This document shows positions 48,702 to 60,336 of a stretch of 64,000 nucleotides of DNA, piece by piece. How positions within the stretch are numbered: the first letter of the stretch is position 1; each line of letters opens with the position of its first letter. The notes under the pieces were generated by a model. That model had not been told where the DNA came from. It ran no database searches and was given only the letters and a program-made list of their open reading frames with translations. This stretch comes from Siderastrea radians (lineage: Eukaryota; Cnidaria; Anthozoa; Scleractinia; Rhizangiidae): the NCBI GenBank assembly GCA_964017195.1, contig OZ024895.1:12392501-12456500 (forward strand), in the 5' to 3' direction. The position numbers were made by a program, and so were the translations under genes.

Positions 48702-49737
48702 AGCTGTGTTTACAATCGTCAAGTCAATCACTTGATCTTAAAATTTCACAAACAGTAGATTTTATACGGAAGGCTTTGTTCCACAATATCGAGACAAGAC
48801 AAAACAAAGCACAGTCAGTAAAATGGGAGAGAAGAATTTATGATAAAAATTGTCAAACTTTATGGCGAATCAGTACAAAAATCATGCAGCAGGCTGAACA
48901 ACATGCATTGAACAAATTCAGTACCAGAAAGAGAGGCATTTCTGGTTATACCACGCAAAATTGATACTGGTTTTATAATGTAATACCTGTACTCGTTGTA
49001 GCTCTATCTGTGTCCTGGCAGCTCCAAATGTTCAGATACAAGTGGGATGCCATGTAAAACACGTTGAATCGCTTTCACAGTTGTTTGAGTGTCGCTTTTA
49101 CCATTCCGTCCGCGGGCTCTAAACTGAGAACAACTGCGTTTTGTAGTTTGTGTTTGAAAAAGTAAGATGGTGAATTCTTATGTTCCTCACCTCCGTAGTC
49201 TTGTTTCAGTGAGCTGCATAGAAATTATTGTTCAAGTTAAAATATTAATTCTGTCTTCAGCTCGATCAAACAAACACATGATGGCTCCGTTGTCAGCGTT
49301 GTGCGAACGGAGGGATTACAAGCTCGTTCATTTGAACTTCCGCAGATATAATGGTGAGATCGTACAACTTCAATCCGCTTTGAACGACGATTACAACAAT
49401 TTTCAGGAAAAATCAAACGCGTACATTTCAAGGCTCACAATTGGAAGATTTTTCCCAAACCTTGTGCTTGTACGTTCACTTCGGAGCAGTTTCATTGATT
49501 CATTCTGCTCCACAAAGAAACGCTGCAACACGATCGATTCTTGTTTCTTTTATCTCGGAGTTTCTCTCTGTGTTTTTCTCTTCCTTGATTTTGTAGCAAT
49601 TAGCGGTTGCGTTTTTAATATAAAAACAATTATTCTACTCGGGCTTACTGGATATCAAATAATTATAACCATTTTGGAGCTACGCGCATCGTTGTACGCA
49701 AAATTGCGTGTACCCACGCGGGTTTATGACGTCGAGG
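48702..49737. other. Intergenic stretch with one long unassigned ORF
   Basis: A 213-codon plus-strand ORF (49,167-49,808) spans part of it, with a hydrophobic run (YLGVSLCVFLFLDFVAISG). It has no family resemblance I recognise. Its end runs into the repeated motif also found at 46.6 kb, so I do not treat it as a gene. Confidence 0.4.
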
Positions 49738-50014
49738 GTGGCGCAATTTTCTCTAAAAATAGCACATTTGTCTTTTTCGATGGGACCGCATGGACCCCGT
49801 TAAAATAGTTTGTTTCTTTGTTGTTGTTGTTGTTTTTTATCGTGGAAATTAAGCCTTGAAAACATGGCTCTGGCAACTTGAGGTGATTCCATTCAATTGC
49901 TTTGAGCATCCTTTCTGCGCATCATTTTTTGCGTGATTAGCGCACGCACTTTCGGAACTTGGTAGGTTTTCTATGAAAACTGAGTTGTTCAGAGAAATAA
50001 ATGGTCGTTTTCTC

Positions 50015-50385
50015 CTAATCGAGCACGGTGACCCCCATTTTTTATTGTATAAACTCAATCACGACAGTGTTCCCAAAGCAAAATTAAAAAGTTAGCAAAA
50101 ATTTATGATTAGATTTTGCGCAGTTTAAAAAAACCTACGAAAAAGGCCATTTAGCCGGTAGAGGACCGCACACCAATCTACCTTCGTCACCGCCTACTTT
50201 TTGAGTTTCCAGTAAATTTGAAGCTTTTCGGCCATGTTTTGTACAACACAGATGACTATACATATGTACAAAGTCAACCTATACATGAAATAGCAATCTG
50301 CAGTGGAAATATTGAGCATATTGGCTTCAATATACCAGCGGCATACCACTAAAACGAGCACGGTGAACCCCATTTTTATTGCAAT
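50015..50385. repeat. Direct repeat pair CGAGCACGGTGAMCCCCATT, 340 bases apart
   Basis: Two copies of about 28 bases, CGAGCACGGTGACCCCCATT and the same with one A, each followed by a T-run. The sequence between is non-coding. Type of element not identified. Confidence 0.6.
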
Positions 50386-51943
50386 TTTAGACCCTACATG
50401 ACTTGTTGAATGTTTGTGCCAAGCTTCATTACAAATCTATGGCATATCCTTTTTCCGGGGAATCACCTTAAGAGATTCAACCTCCAAGTAACTTGCAACA
50501 TCTCCTTCGATTGCTTGTCCTATGTATGCTTTTCCTAGTTTTCCACACCGGAGAGCTCGATCAGGAGAGTGCGTATTTCTTTGTTATCGCTAAACCTGGA
50601 GGTTCATGTGTTTGTGTGTGCGAAATTTGTGTTCGTTGTGTTCGCGAACTGTAGAAAAGAAAAGTGCGTCTTTCAATTGAAGCTAAGTATAATAAACGGC
50701 CCCCGCATTGCGGGCATGTGCGAAAGTCTGAAACTGACTGATAAATAAATGTTTTGAATCGGTGTTTAGCCGACTGTTACCGCAGTGTGCATATGAGTGA
50801 TTCGACTCAGTGATCGAGCAATGGAAAGTGAAACTTGCTTTTAAAACAAGATTAAAAGGGTGACTCTTGGTCAATTCAAGTTAGTTTAAAAGCGCATTAC
50901 CGCATAAAAGATAAAGTTCGAAACGAGTTACCCATGTAAAAAATGAATGGAGCAAATTTGAAATGAAAACAAATTCTGACCACACTAAATGAAATAAAGA
51001 CTTAAACTTTAGTCGGATAACTGAACGTAAGCGGAAAACCGAAGTCCCTCACGAAGTGCACGAATCATCACCACATAATGGCATTATGCCAAACTTGAGG
51101 ATGTTCGTGTTAAGTTCAATTTCCTCATTTTCCGATACAAAAAAGTAATGAGTTTATTGCTCTTACCAAAAATCAAAGCTACTTTTGTTTCATCTAGGTT
51201 AGTGAATTATTTGGTGCTTTCGCAAATTAAGCCCCTTTCCAATAAATGATGAACATGAAACGTGCCATACAAAGTTTTTGAAAACTTCCAGCCCGGGTCG
51301 ACACAGTCGCATCAACAACGAGCGAAACGTGTCATAATCAGAACTTAGGACGATACCCTCGTATGATAAAACAAAGACCACGCAATCTTACGCTCACACA
51401 GCCAAGTTGACCAGCAGTTTCAAAATCAAACAACAAAAAAAACATGTTTATCAGGGTTTAGCTGTTATATATAAAGCAAAGGGCATTTTCTTTATTTTAT
51501 GATGTGCACAAGTTAAGTACAGACAGTAAGTCAATAAACATTACCCAACGCTCATTTGTAAATATCTCGGAAATCAAACCAGAATACTAAGCAAACAAAA
51601 TTTATAGTAAACATGAAGGACGCATGAAGCAGAAACAGGCGAACGCGCAATGTCGTATTTACACTACCTAAGCTCCTTAGCCTGTGTCAGCAGATCGTGT
51701 GAGCATTTTCAGGAATCAAGAGAAACGAAACTGTCCAGCTTTCCAAGAATTCCTTGATCAGCGGTTTGGTTGCCTAGGCGCTACACCGCTGACCTAAAAG
51801 CCCGAGGTTTCTGAAAACCACACCCTTCCTTACACCTCCCCCGCTGAATAAACCTCCCCACCCCCAAGAAAACCGCTGCCCCGGTTTAATTAGTTACTTA
51901 TTATACACTCAAATTTCTGTTGTTATTCAACGGTTTACTACTT
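50386..51943. other. Intergenic sequence, nothing recognised
   Basis: No coding resemblance, clear inverted repeats or tandem arrays. A C-rich patch lies near 51.83-51.87 kb. Confidence 0.4.
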
Positions 51944-51972
51944 CTGAAGATGTATGTTGGAACATACGAAAC
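51944..51972 (+). ncRNA. Second hammerhead-like core
   Basis: CTGAAGA, one T, a perfect 7-bp stem (GTATGTT, loop GG, AACATAC), then GAAAC. It has the same layout and the same one-base excess as the core at 32.24 kb. Probably the 3' remnant of another Penelope-like or related retroelement. Confidence 0.3.
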
Positions 51973-53611
51973 GTCAAGATAAAGCCTTTTTCCGTTTCAG
52001 AAATGCGTTTATATTTCCTTATGTTTATCACCGCGGTTTGCTTTTTGTTTCTTCTTAACCCGTACCAAACTCAAACAAACAAATATACAAACTCTGAAAG
52101 ATGCTGACAAAGATACGGACGCATGCGTACTGCGTACTGCGTCTGCACAAAAATGAAATGAAGTTTCCACCCTGCTCGCTGAATCACAGGCAGCCCAAGG
52201 TAACGTTGTGAGCTGCACATAAATTTGACTGTTTTTTCCGCGCCATGTATAATAATGACATCGGCACGCTATGCATAATAATGACATCGGCAACATTTAA
52301 GAGTTTGTATGGAAATGCTACAAAACGTCTCAAATTGCCACAAATCAGAAAGAAGTCGAAATGAAAATAATTTGCCTTATTTCATTGTTGTATTGGTTAT
52401 TATTTGAGAGCTTCCTGGGCTGGTTTGAAACTTTTTGGGCGAGAAATTGATGTTTTTATTTTTCATGTTTATTGAATGTTTAGAATTAATTAAAGGCAGG
52501 AAACAGTTTCACACTGCACCTCACATGAAGTTCGATAAATTCCATCACAATAAACGAATCGCCCTAAAACTTCATTGGTATATTCTTGGGTCTTTGACCT
52601 ACCTCTGTTCTTTCTCGTTTGAAATCCCGCCTTCTGATTGGCCAGAAAAGGCCAATCAGCGAGCGGGTTTTCAAACGCTTCTGGAACTCGTTCGGTAGGG
52701 GTAAATGCCCAGGGGCTCTCCCGTTCCTGTTGTAAACTTTCGCCCGTGAAAATCCCGTCGCCGGAACTAGCTGCCCCTGGGTCTCCGAGGATGCTTTCTG
52801 GGTCACTTTCTGGCATTAGGCCCAATGGGCCGCGGATTTCATCGTCCATAAGAACCTGGGACCGAGGAAAGGCGTCGTCGCGATGCAAGTGTTGCATCAT
52901 GGGTTTGTATGCTTGTGTTAACTTCCTTGTTGCTATCATTGTTTCGGTTGATTATGGCAAACAGTCACTGATGCAACATCGAAACGGATACATGCCATTG
53001 ATCGTGTACTATACTTCGTTACTGCTTCATGTTCTCCCATTTTGTCTGGAAGGAGGTGAGAGTAAATTTACAATCACTTTTAATATCGCATGCTGTTTTA
53101 AGCGTACGACGCCATATTGTTTTGAATGGGGCGCCAAACAGGCTAACTTTGTCGGTGTATGTGGATATAGTTAACTTACGTAGATTATTTCGTCATGACT
53201 GAAAGTTCCTAGAAAAAAACCCAAGATAACCAGGAACGTTCTAACAAGAAAGTTGGAAAACGTAAACTTAAAATAAGGTACGGCAATCGTGCAGAAGGTG
53301 GTCTGAGTATTCAGTAGCCAGTTATCACGCAAGATGGCGCCGAGTGCGGAAGGACGAATCGGGTTAAGTCTGGATATTCCGCAAGATTGACCAAGGTTAT
53401 TATTTTATTATTTATTAAATTGTCACGAAGAATTTCGTGGAACAAGATAATCATGGCTGTTTGATAAAACTCATAGCTGCAGGTACGATACAACCATGTA
53501 GGATTTTTAATATATCTTCAATGAGCACAAACTTACAGGCAAATTCTGCAAGCTTAAGTTGTTAACCCTTTGACTCTTGAGTTTCTCAGTAATTTTCATC
53601 CAGTATCGATT

Positions 53612-53623
53612 TACACACACACA

Positions 53624-53655
<32 letters not shown>
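53612..53655. repeat. CA/TG microsatellite
   Basis: Some twenty CA dinucleotides with one GA interruption. Confidence 0.95.
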
Positions 53656-53657
<2 letters not shown>

Positions 53658-53814
53658 AAATAGCCCGTTATAAATTCCCCACTAAAATTTAAGTCTTTAT
53701 AACCATACTGTACATTGACACAGTAGACCTGCAAGAGTTTCCACAAACCATTTATTTTATATTATTAATTATTGCACACCACAGAAGTGTTGGGTTTTAC
53801 TGAGCAGGTCGTAG

Positions 53815-54310
53815 TTCACCTTTTTGGCGTTAGATTTCACGTGTAGTGTCATGCGAGTTTTGACGTAAACAAACCCCGAAAGTTTGGACATCCGGTTCTC
53901 AAACAACCACTGCACGTCTACAAACTACTAGTCGCTATTTCAAGGTCCTGTTACTATATAATTCTTCCATTACTTGAAGTCTTTGAAACTTGAATAGTTC
54001 CAGGTTCTTAATGTCAAAGCAGAAGAATAAGAGCGACTTCAACGCCATGAATGTGGCAGAACTTAAAAAAATATTTGCAGGAACGTCGAGTTTCAGTAAG
54101 CAGATATTTTGAAAACTTCGCTAGTGAAGATCGCCTCTGCAGTCAAAAGAATGGTTTACCAGTGGATCCAAACTTCGAAAAAGATCATACTAATGATGCA
54201 AATAATTTAACACTTCATGATAGGCTAATTCCCAATCCATTTTCCCCGAAGACTGTGAACAACTTCAACTCTTCACCCTGTTTACCTCTGTTTGGGTTGT
54301 ACGACATTTT
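53815..54310 (+). pseudogene. SAP-domain mobile-gene fragment, plus-strand copy
   Basis: ATG at 54,011 opens MSKQKNKSDFNAMNVAELK, and after a one-base shift continues LKKYLQERRVSVSRY, a SAP-like helix pair. Then come NGLPVDPNFEKDHTNDANN, LIPNPFSPKTVNN and FGLYDIFKHLIYQ. Widespread coral mobile genes of the SAP-SWIM-YqaJ kind start this way (from memory). It stops at the junction with the inverted copy. Confidence 0.65.
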
Positions 54311-55160
54311 TAAACATTTAATTTATCAATCCATTGCCTACATTGCAGCCGCAATGTGCTTAAATCCCCCATCTTGACCACCTCTACACTCTATCTTGCC
54401 TGCGGCACGCTACCTCGGTTTGCACCTCTACCCTCTAGAATAAACCAGAGATCGTAGTACTCCTTTCTCCATCTGTTTTGATTCTCATGAAAGGCCGCAC
54501 TTTGGCTATATATACATGGACACCCTCTTGATTCAACTGAGCAGTTAGTTAAGATTCCACATAACCATCACTGAATAAGCGATAATCGTCAAATGATTTG
54601 TAAGTGGCAAGTCTCTGCTTGTCGTAATCAGTGGAGTGGTAAGCTTAAATCAAATAGTAATGTCGTACAACCCAAAAGGTGGTGAAGAGTTGAAGTTGTT
54701 CATGGTCTTTGGGGAAAATGGATTGGGAATAAGCATAACATGAATTATTAAAATCTGCATCATTAGTTTGATCTCTTTCGAAGTTTGGATCCACTGGCAA
54801 AACCATTCTTTCGACCGCAGAGGCGATTTCAATTCCACTAGCGAATTAGTTTTCAAAATAACCGCTTACTGAAACTCAACGTTCCTGCAAATATTTTGTT
54901 AAGTTCTGCCACATTCATAGCGTTGAAGTTGCTCTAATTCGTCTGCTTTGACATTTTGAACCTGAAACTATTCGAGTTTCAAAGACTTTAAGTAATGGAA
55001 AAATTATATAGTAACGGGAACTTGCAATAGCGACTCGTAGTTTGTAGGCATGCAGTGGTTGTTTGAGTACCGGATGTCCGAACTTTCAAGGTTTGTTTAC
55101 GTCAAAAGTCGGCAAAAGTCGCGTGACACTACAGGTGAAATCTAATGCTGAAAAGGTGAG
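54311..55160 (-). pseudogene. SAP-SWIM mobile-gene fragment, minus-strand copy
   Basis: Starts MSKQTN followed by a TAG, then matches the plus copy in inverse. Beyond FGLYDI it runs further: HSTDYDKQRLATYKSFDDYR and LFSDGYVES, EGVHVYIAKVRPFMR, then ILEGRGANRGSV and GGFKHIAAAM. The final GG..KHIAAAM block is the C-terminal half of a SWIM zinc finger, here with Phe in place of the Cys before the Lys-His pair. Several stops and frameshifts. Confidence 0.7.
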
Positions 55161-56114
55161 TTGTTTGTATCGTCTTCTAGCTGAAACTCCACATGTTTTC
55201 GCTATCAAGGAGCTTGTTTGCTCTACTTGTTAATTATTACCAGGCATTACAGCATGTTTTTACCCTCAATTCATGCAACAATAATATGCTTGTACTCTCA
55301 ATTATCTTCAGCCGAATAATTGGACAAAGATGCACACAAGTTGTCCTTGCCATCTGGTACTTTTAAGCAGATTTGGCCAATCTCTTCCTTGTCCTTAATG
55401 TCCCTGTGTTTTTTAATCGCTTCACTAAATTACCAGTTGCTAATAAACGACCCCCTGTGCAGTACGAAAGGGCAATGTATTGGCTTGAGAAAACAACACT
55501 CACCTGATCTACAATTATAGTTAAAATTTCTAACTTTTGAATAAAATACACCATTTTTATTTTGTCAATTAAGGATTAGCCAAAATACAATCTCAAAGTC
55601 AAAATTTTGAAAATTTATGCAAAGGATGTGTCTGTTTAGGTCAGATTACTATTTTTCGAAATTTTGTGAATGAAGATACACAGAAGAAGAGACAGTAAGC
55701 CTTTACATTTATGCCTAATACATACCTAATTAAGCCTAATACATTTATTAATAAACGCCTTTATTCGTTTCTGAAGACGAAACGCCTTCAATTCTTTCTT
55801 AGAGGGAAGCTACGTGCAAGCGATTGCGCTCGATGTGCAAGTTATTTTGAAGAGCATTTAGTGATGCGAACTGTACACGTTTTTCAAAACTTTTAGGAAA
55901 ACTGTAAGGAATATGAAGAATCCCTGAATTAAAAAGCCATTTCGATAAAAAATTTACAATCAAATGTGTAATATACTCTACTGTAGCCTCATAGAAGTGC
56001 TGGAGCATTTCGCAGAAAGTCCACAGCTCGAAAAATCTTTGGAGATGGAAGATTGTCCTTCGCATTGACAAAACGGCAGTTTGTCCTCGAAAGATGTTTT
56101 CTTCACTCTTAAAG
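55161..56114. other. Intergenic stretch, mostly unrecognised
   Basis: Contains CTGAAGACGAAACGCC at about 55,771, a stemless relative of the hammerhead-like cores. Otherwise no features I can support. Confidence 0.35.
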
Positions 56115-56230
56115 CTCTAAATTCCATCGCTTAACTTGTTGAGTGTTCCTTAGAACCTCTTCTTTCGATTTTTTTATTTTTAAAAGGTAATCCTTCCTTC
56201 CGAGAACTATATTATCATTATGAAAATTCA
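56115..56230 (-). pseudogene. Coding-like segment related to 60.34 kb
   Basis: The minus strand reads RVNFHNDNIVLGRKDYLL and SKEEVLRNTQQVKR, homologous to HVKFQDGHIYRNEDSPL and SEEEALRNTQQLKG at 60.34-60.43 kb. The pair shows that this was once protein-coding. The family is not recognised. No intact frame. Confidence 0.4.
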
Positions 56231-56987
56231 CACGTGAAGAGCATGACAGCCATTTTGGAATGAAATGTGATCTTCTCCTAGAGTGACAAGAAGTCTTCCC
56301 TTCTAAGACCCCCCTCAAGCCTTCAAATATATGTGCAGTAGGTGGATTTTGATTGGTTAAGAAACTAGGACAAAAGGGGGCCAAAAAAGCCTTTCTAGGG
56401 AGGCTAGGGCCAAAAGCGAACACGCGCAAAATCAATCAAATGTTAATGGGTTAAGAAGCCATTTTTAGAGGACTGGTATTTGTAAATGCAGAACGAAAAA
56501 AAACTTGAAACATTTGGTTTAACATGGTGAATACTTGTTGAAAGCGAAACTATGATGTAGGTAGCCTCATGTAAGAGACATCAAGTGTCTTTATACATAG
56601 CTAGCTGGTACCCGTGAACAATTCGCCACTCAACAACACGATAAGACTTTCCCAAGTCCTTCAATTGTTTTTCAGGTAGGCCTCTTACGACTTTGTTGCT
56701 CACTTGGTCGCTTTGCAACCTCTTTGAAGCTTGCTTCACTCGCTTTACATGCAAAACACATGGCAAGTTACAGTCAACGCTCTTCACGCATGAACGATCA
56801 TGTAATGAAGATTGCATTCTTCACGTGCCCATTCCTTTCTTTAATTGGATAAACGTATTCTTGTAGATAGATTGAAAGATAATGATTTTTTTTCGATGAA
56901 CGAAATCGATTCTTCGAAAGTACGTAACACCAGAAATTGTCTACATGGTGCACTCAGAAGAAGTGCTAATCAATTACTTCAGGTATG

Positions 56988-57200
56988 TCATCCGTCATCA
57001 AGGATCTTTACCTCCACAAGAAAATGGTTGAGTTGTTGGGTGGACTGAATAGTGTCGACAGCTCCTTTTGGCACTCTCGTGTTCCATGGAATATCTGACA
57101 ACCCCAATCCAGCATTGAAAAGGTTAATGATTTCGTTCCTTGCATTAGAAGGCAAAGGTTTACCAGGATCGTAAAAGCCCCCAAGTGAATTTCTTGCCAT
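56988..57200 (-). CDS. Paired-domain-like exon (PAI subdomain pattern)
   Basis: From ATG (57,200): ARNSLGGFYDPGKPLPSNAR, then NEIINLFNAGLGLSDI and RVPKGAVDTI. The spacing of N-x-LGG, G-x-PLP, R-x-x-I-x-x-L, G-x-x-x-x-DI and RV-x-x-G-x-V-x-x-I follows the N-terminal half of Pax paired domains and the related Tc1-type DNA-binding domain. A GTAAAG donor follows HFLVEV. I found no second half or homeodomain nearby, so it is a fragment of a gene or a mobile element. Confidence 0.4.
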   Translation of the reverse strand: MARNSLGGFYDPGKPLPSNARNEIINLFNAGLGLSDIPWNTRVPKGAVDTIQSTQQLNHFLVEVKILDDG

Positions 57201-58729
57201 TTGGAGTTAGGAAACCTAAACTTTCGTGTTCAGATCATGTGCAAACCTACATGTATGTACACTGCAACACACCGCGGCGAAAACCGTTACAGGTATAAAA
57301 TTGGGGTGGTTGTTGTTTGTATTTTCTGCGGGTTTCCGATTAAGCCACGAAACCTCCAGCCAATGAATAAGTTGCCTTGTTAAAATTAGAGACTCCTTTG
57401 GATTTTCTTTCTAAGGATTACTGTTGTCGATTTTCTCTTTATGGGATATTTTGGTCGGCTTTATGTTCTCGCCAGTTTTTGCGCAGGGCTTGAAAACAAT
57501 AAAAATATCATGCATGACATACTGGAAAATTGAGCTAAAAAAATAACTTTTTAGTTCCTGTTCGGAAAGTTTGAATTATTGCGATGTTACAAAAAAAAAT
57601 TTGAATAACTAAATTAGTGTTTTGAATATAGAATCTACACAAGTTTCAAAGAATCGCTAAATTTTTCGAAGAATGAAATCGAAGAATGAACTAATCAATG
57701 AATATTTGAAGTTGAGCGTTCATGGGTGAAGCACGTTGACTGTAATGTCAATTGAAGAGGTCGACTTGGAGCAAGTCTACAACAATGTTTTGAAAGCAAA
57801 CACAAATTTGCATTTATACATGTAAGCTGTTGAAATTAGTAACACATTAACATACATGGTGCGGTGTTTGCTTGCTGGGAGAAAAGTGTGACTTTTCTGC
57901 AAATTCTCCATGAAGTGGATCATTTTTTATTTAAAAGCAAATTGCACACATCCTGGCCAGGAAGTATAGAAATGGTGTGGTTTTGGCTTTTTGTAACTTA
58001 GCCGTTTTTCTGTGATAAGTGGAGAACAGTTAATACACAGTGTACATCGCATATTAAATATATGTATATGATATGTTACGGGACCTTTGCATGCCTTTCT
58101 TGGGAAAAATGTACACCTTATTGGAAGTGCATGTAAATGTGCACTCAGGAGTCAAAGGGTTAGCCTGTGTAGCGGGTGTAAACGGAGAAGGGGTAGTGGA
58201 GCGAGAACGTGGGAGAAAAATGGGTGACTAGGGATGAGGGAATGCCTGCAATGAAGACCCACGTTTTTGCAACTCCGCCCACCGATTTTCAGGTACCTAA
58301 TCCAATTAAGTTAACTGATAATCCAGTCACTAATCAAAGACAGGCACGCACTTTTCTGCATGACTGACTTCACTTAGAAATTTACTGAACAATTTTAATG
58401 AAGCGTATGAGAATTTTTTTGAACCAAAGGTCAACTTATATTGAACAAACAATACTCAATGGCTGTCAGAATGGATAGAATTTCTTACTCAGATTAACAA
58501 ACACCAATTGCCAGTGAAGAATTGCCCCAGAATCAAACTAAACGTGAAGATTTTGAAAATTTATGTATCTTGTTGTCACGCTGGGAAAATCTGTTGAAAT
58601 TAAACTACACCTTACATTGGATTTGTGTTTATTCAGATCACAGTGCTTAGAAATAAGAGACAAAGGTTTCTAAATAAAAAGATTTGTCAAGATAAACCCC
58701 TTTTTAATAGTAATAGATTTTGGAAAACA
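57201..58729. other. Intergenic sequence, nothing recognised
   Basis: AT-rich. A GTCAAAGGGTTAG string at 58,152 is the inverse of TTAACCCTTTGACTC at 53,562, perhaps ends of one more TTAA-type family. No coding resemblance. Confidence 0.35.
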
Positions 58730-59181
58730 TTTCAACAAGAAAATCAACGATAAAAATGTAACTTGATGTTTCGATGACTTCATGTCATCATTATCAAAAG
58801 TGGAATGTGGAAAAAATTAACATAAAGATTATATATACAAAAATAGAAGTGTGAAAAAAGAAATACATAATTTAATAAAGCATGATTAGTGTGTATCTAA
58901 ATTTAAACAAAAAGTTTCGCATGAATCGCGTCCGCTTGAGTGTTCAGTTTCGGTCTTTTCTTTTGAACGTATAACATTTCGAAGATTAAGCACTTAAGCT
59001 TGCTTTGGCATTTCTTAAGAATGGTGAAGTTCTCATGGGGGTTGGAAGGCCTTACATTATGTTCGCCTAAGGTATTTTCCGATTACGGAATGTTTGTGCT
59101 CCTCAACACATTGATAATGATGACACGAAGTCAACGAAACGTCAAGTTACATTTTTTTTGTTGATTTTCTTGTTGAAACCC
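58730..59181. repeat. About 450-base element with 70-base inverted ends ending in stem/GAAACRTC motifs
   Basis: TTTCAACAAGAAAATCAACG and the following AAATGTAACTTGATGTTTC at the left recur inverted at the right. Each arm contains a GATGACAYGAAGTC hairpin followed by GAAACRTCAAG. The arms face outward like two 3' retroelement ends joined head to head. Confidence 0.65.
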
Positions 59182-59587
59182 CTTTTTGCTACTGAAACCG
59201 AATGCATCCAATTTTCGTTTCTAGGAAAGGTAAGCTTAACTAACGCAGCACTTCAGTTTTAGTTTCAAGCGCAATTTACCTTACCATGGATTCCCAGAAG
59301 CTTACAAAGTCGACAACAGCTTGAGTGATGTCTTGCAATGGCAGAGTTTTCTTGAAAACAACTGTCTGTCCTTAAAAAATTATTTTTTCGCTTCAGTTCT
59401 CTGGATTCCACTGTTTAAAGCCACAGTCTCATGAGTTGCCCATGCTCGTGAGTCATTCTCAGATCGATCACGTTTTGTGTGGGCTGCCATGACAGATTCT
59501 TCCGTAAGTGGAAATAACTTGCTTCAAATGTGCATCTTTTCTTTGTTTTTGGCGTCAAAGCCCAAAAATCGAACTCTTGTCGTTTAG

Positions 59588-59731
59588 GAAACATCGCAAG
59601 GCTGTAGCTGCAAGAGTTCGTGCAGCACGAAGAGAAAAGGAATAGCAACAGAGGATGTCCTTGCAAAGGCCAAAATTTGCTGTGCGGAGACAGTTGTCGT
59701 TGTGGCGCAAAGGATAAACCATATAAAAACA
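59588..59731 (+). pseudogene. Cysteine-rich exon (CxC-type) inside the TIR element
   Basis: Plus strand: GCSCKSSCSTKRKGNSNRGC, then PCKGQNLLCGDSCRCGAKDK. Nine cysteines in 36 residues in the spacing seen at the C-terminus of many cnidarian mobile-gene proteins and in CXC/tesmin-like metal-binding domains. A GCAAG-type left border and a GTAAGT donor bound it. No intact gene around it. Confidence 0.5.
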
Positions 59732-60029
59732 GGGTAAGTTGTAAACGTGAAAAAATTGTAATGATTGCGTTCCGAGCTTCTATGAAGCATAATCCAGTTC
59801 GAAATTATTCAGACAATTATTTCCGTGCTTTTTAGGAATTGCAAGAAATCACAACCAGAGCTCCAAGTCGGTCACATGTCTTCGCGTCGAACAAGCATGA
59901 GAACTCACCGCGGTAGGAATATCTTGAAATTCCCTGCAGAGAAACGCGAGAATGCTCTCATAAGAATAGAACCCTGAGATCATCGTGTAAAGAAAAGTAA
60001 AACTTACTTTCTTCGATATTCAAGTGACA

Positions 60030-60232
60030 ACAAAATGTGCGCTACAAGCTGCATATCCTGCCTCAAATTTTGCTTGAAGCCACGACTGAAATATTGTCTT
60101 CCAGACAAATACGGGCCCAAATACGTTTGTGGAATTGAAACCATTCCTTCTTGTAATTTTTAAGGTCAGAAATCGTCCTTTTGCGGCCAGAGTTTCTTCG
60201 TTTCCCACCGTGGCCGCCTCCACTTGTAGACG
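60030..60232 (-). pseudogene. First-exon fragment inside the TIR element, frameshifted
   Basis: Minus strand from ATG at 60,232: MASTSGGGHGGKRRNSGRKR, TISDLKNYKKEWFQFHK, RICLEDN, then after one frameshift FQSWLQAKFEAGYAACS. The two frames join into a plausible N-terminal domain of a mobile-gene protein. The family name is not known to me. Confidence 0.45.
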
Positions 60233-60336
60233 CCATTTTGAATTTGTTGGATCAAACTTGAAAAATTCTGCCAGAAGATTTCAGTTTAGCATTTTAGCGT
60301 GCGCATGCGCAACTCATGAGACTGATCCTTTAAGCT

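Larger units (their letters stand above)
59416..60333. mobile_element. TIR element carrying two converging coding fragments
   Basis: CAGTCTCATGAGTTGCCCATG at the left and CATGCGCAACTCATGAGACTG inverted at the right define the ends. Inside, one exon-like segment reads on plus and one on minus (next entries). Length 918 bases. Confidence 0.6.

Noticed and set aside
49167..49808. 213-codon ORF as a membrane protein gene
   Set aside because: No family resemblance, no splice context, and its end is shared with a repeated motif at 46.6 kb; likely chance plus repeat.
52490..53174. Overlapping 149- and 178-codon ORFs on opposite strands
   Set aside because: The two strands compete over the same GC-richer patch, and neither resembles a family; phrases such as QERESPWAF look like a dispersed repeat to me.
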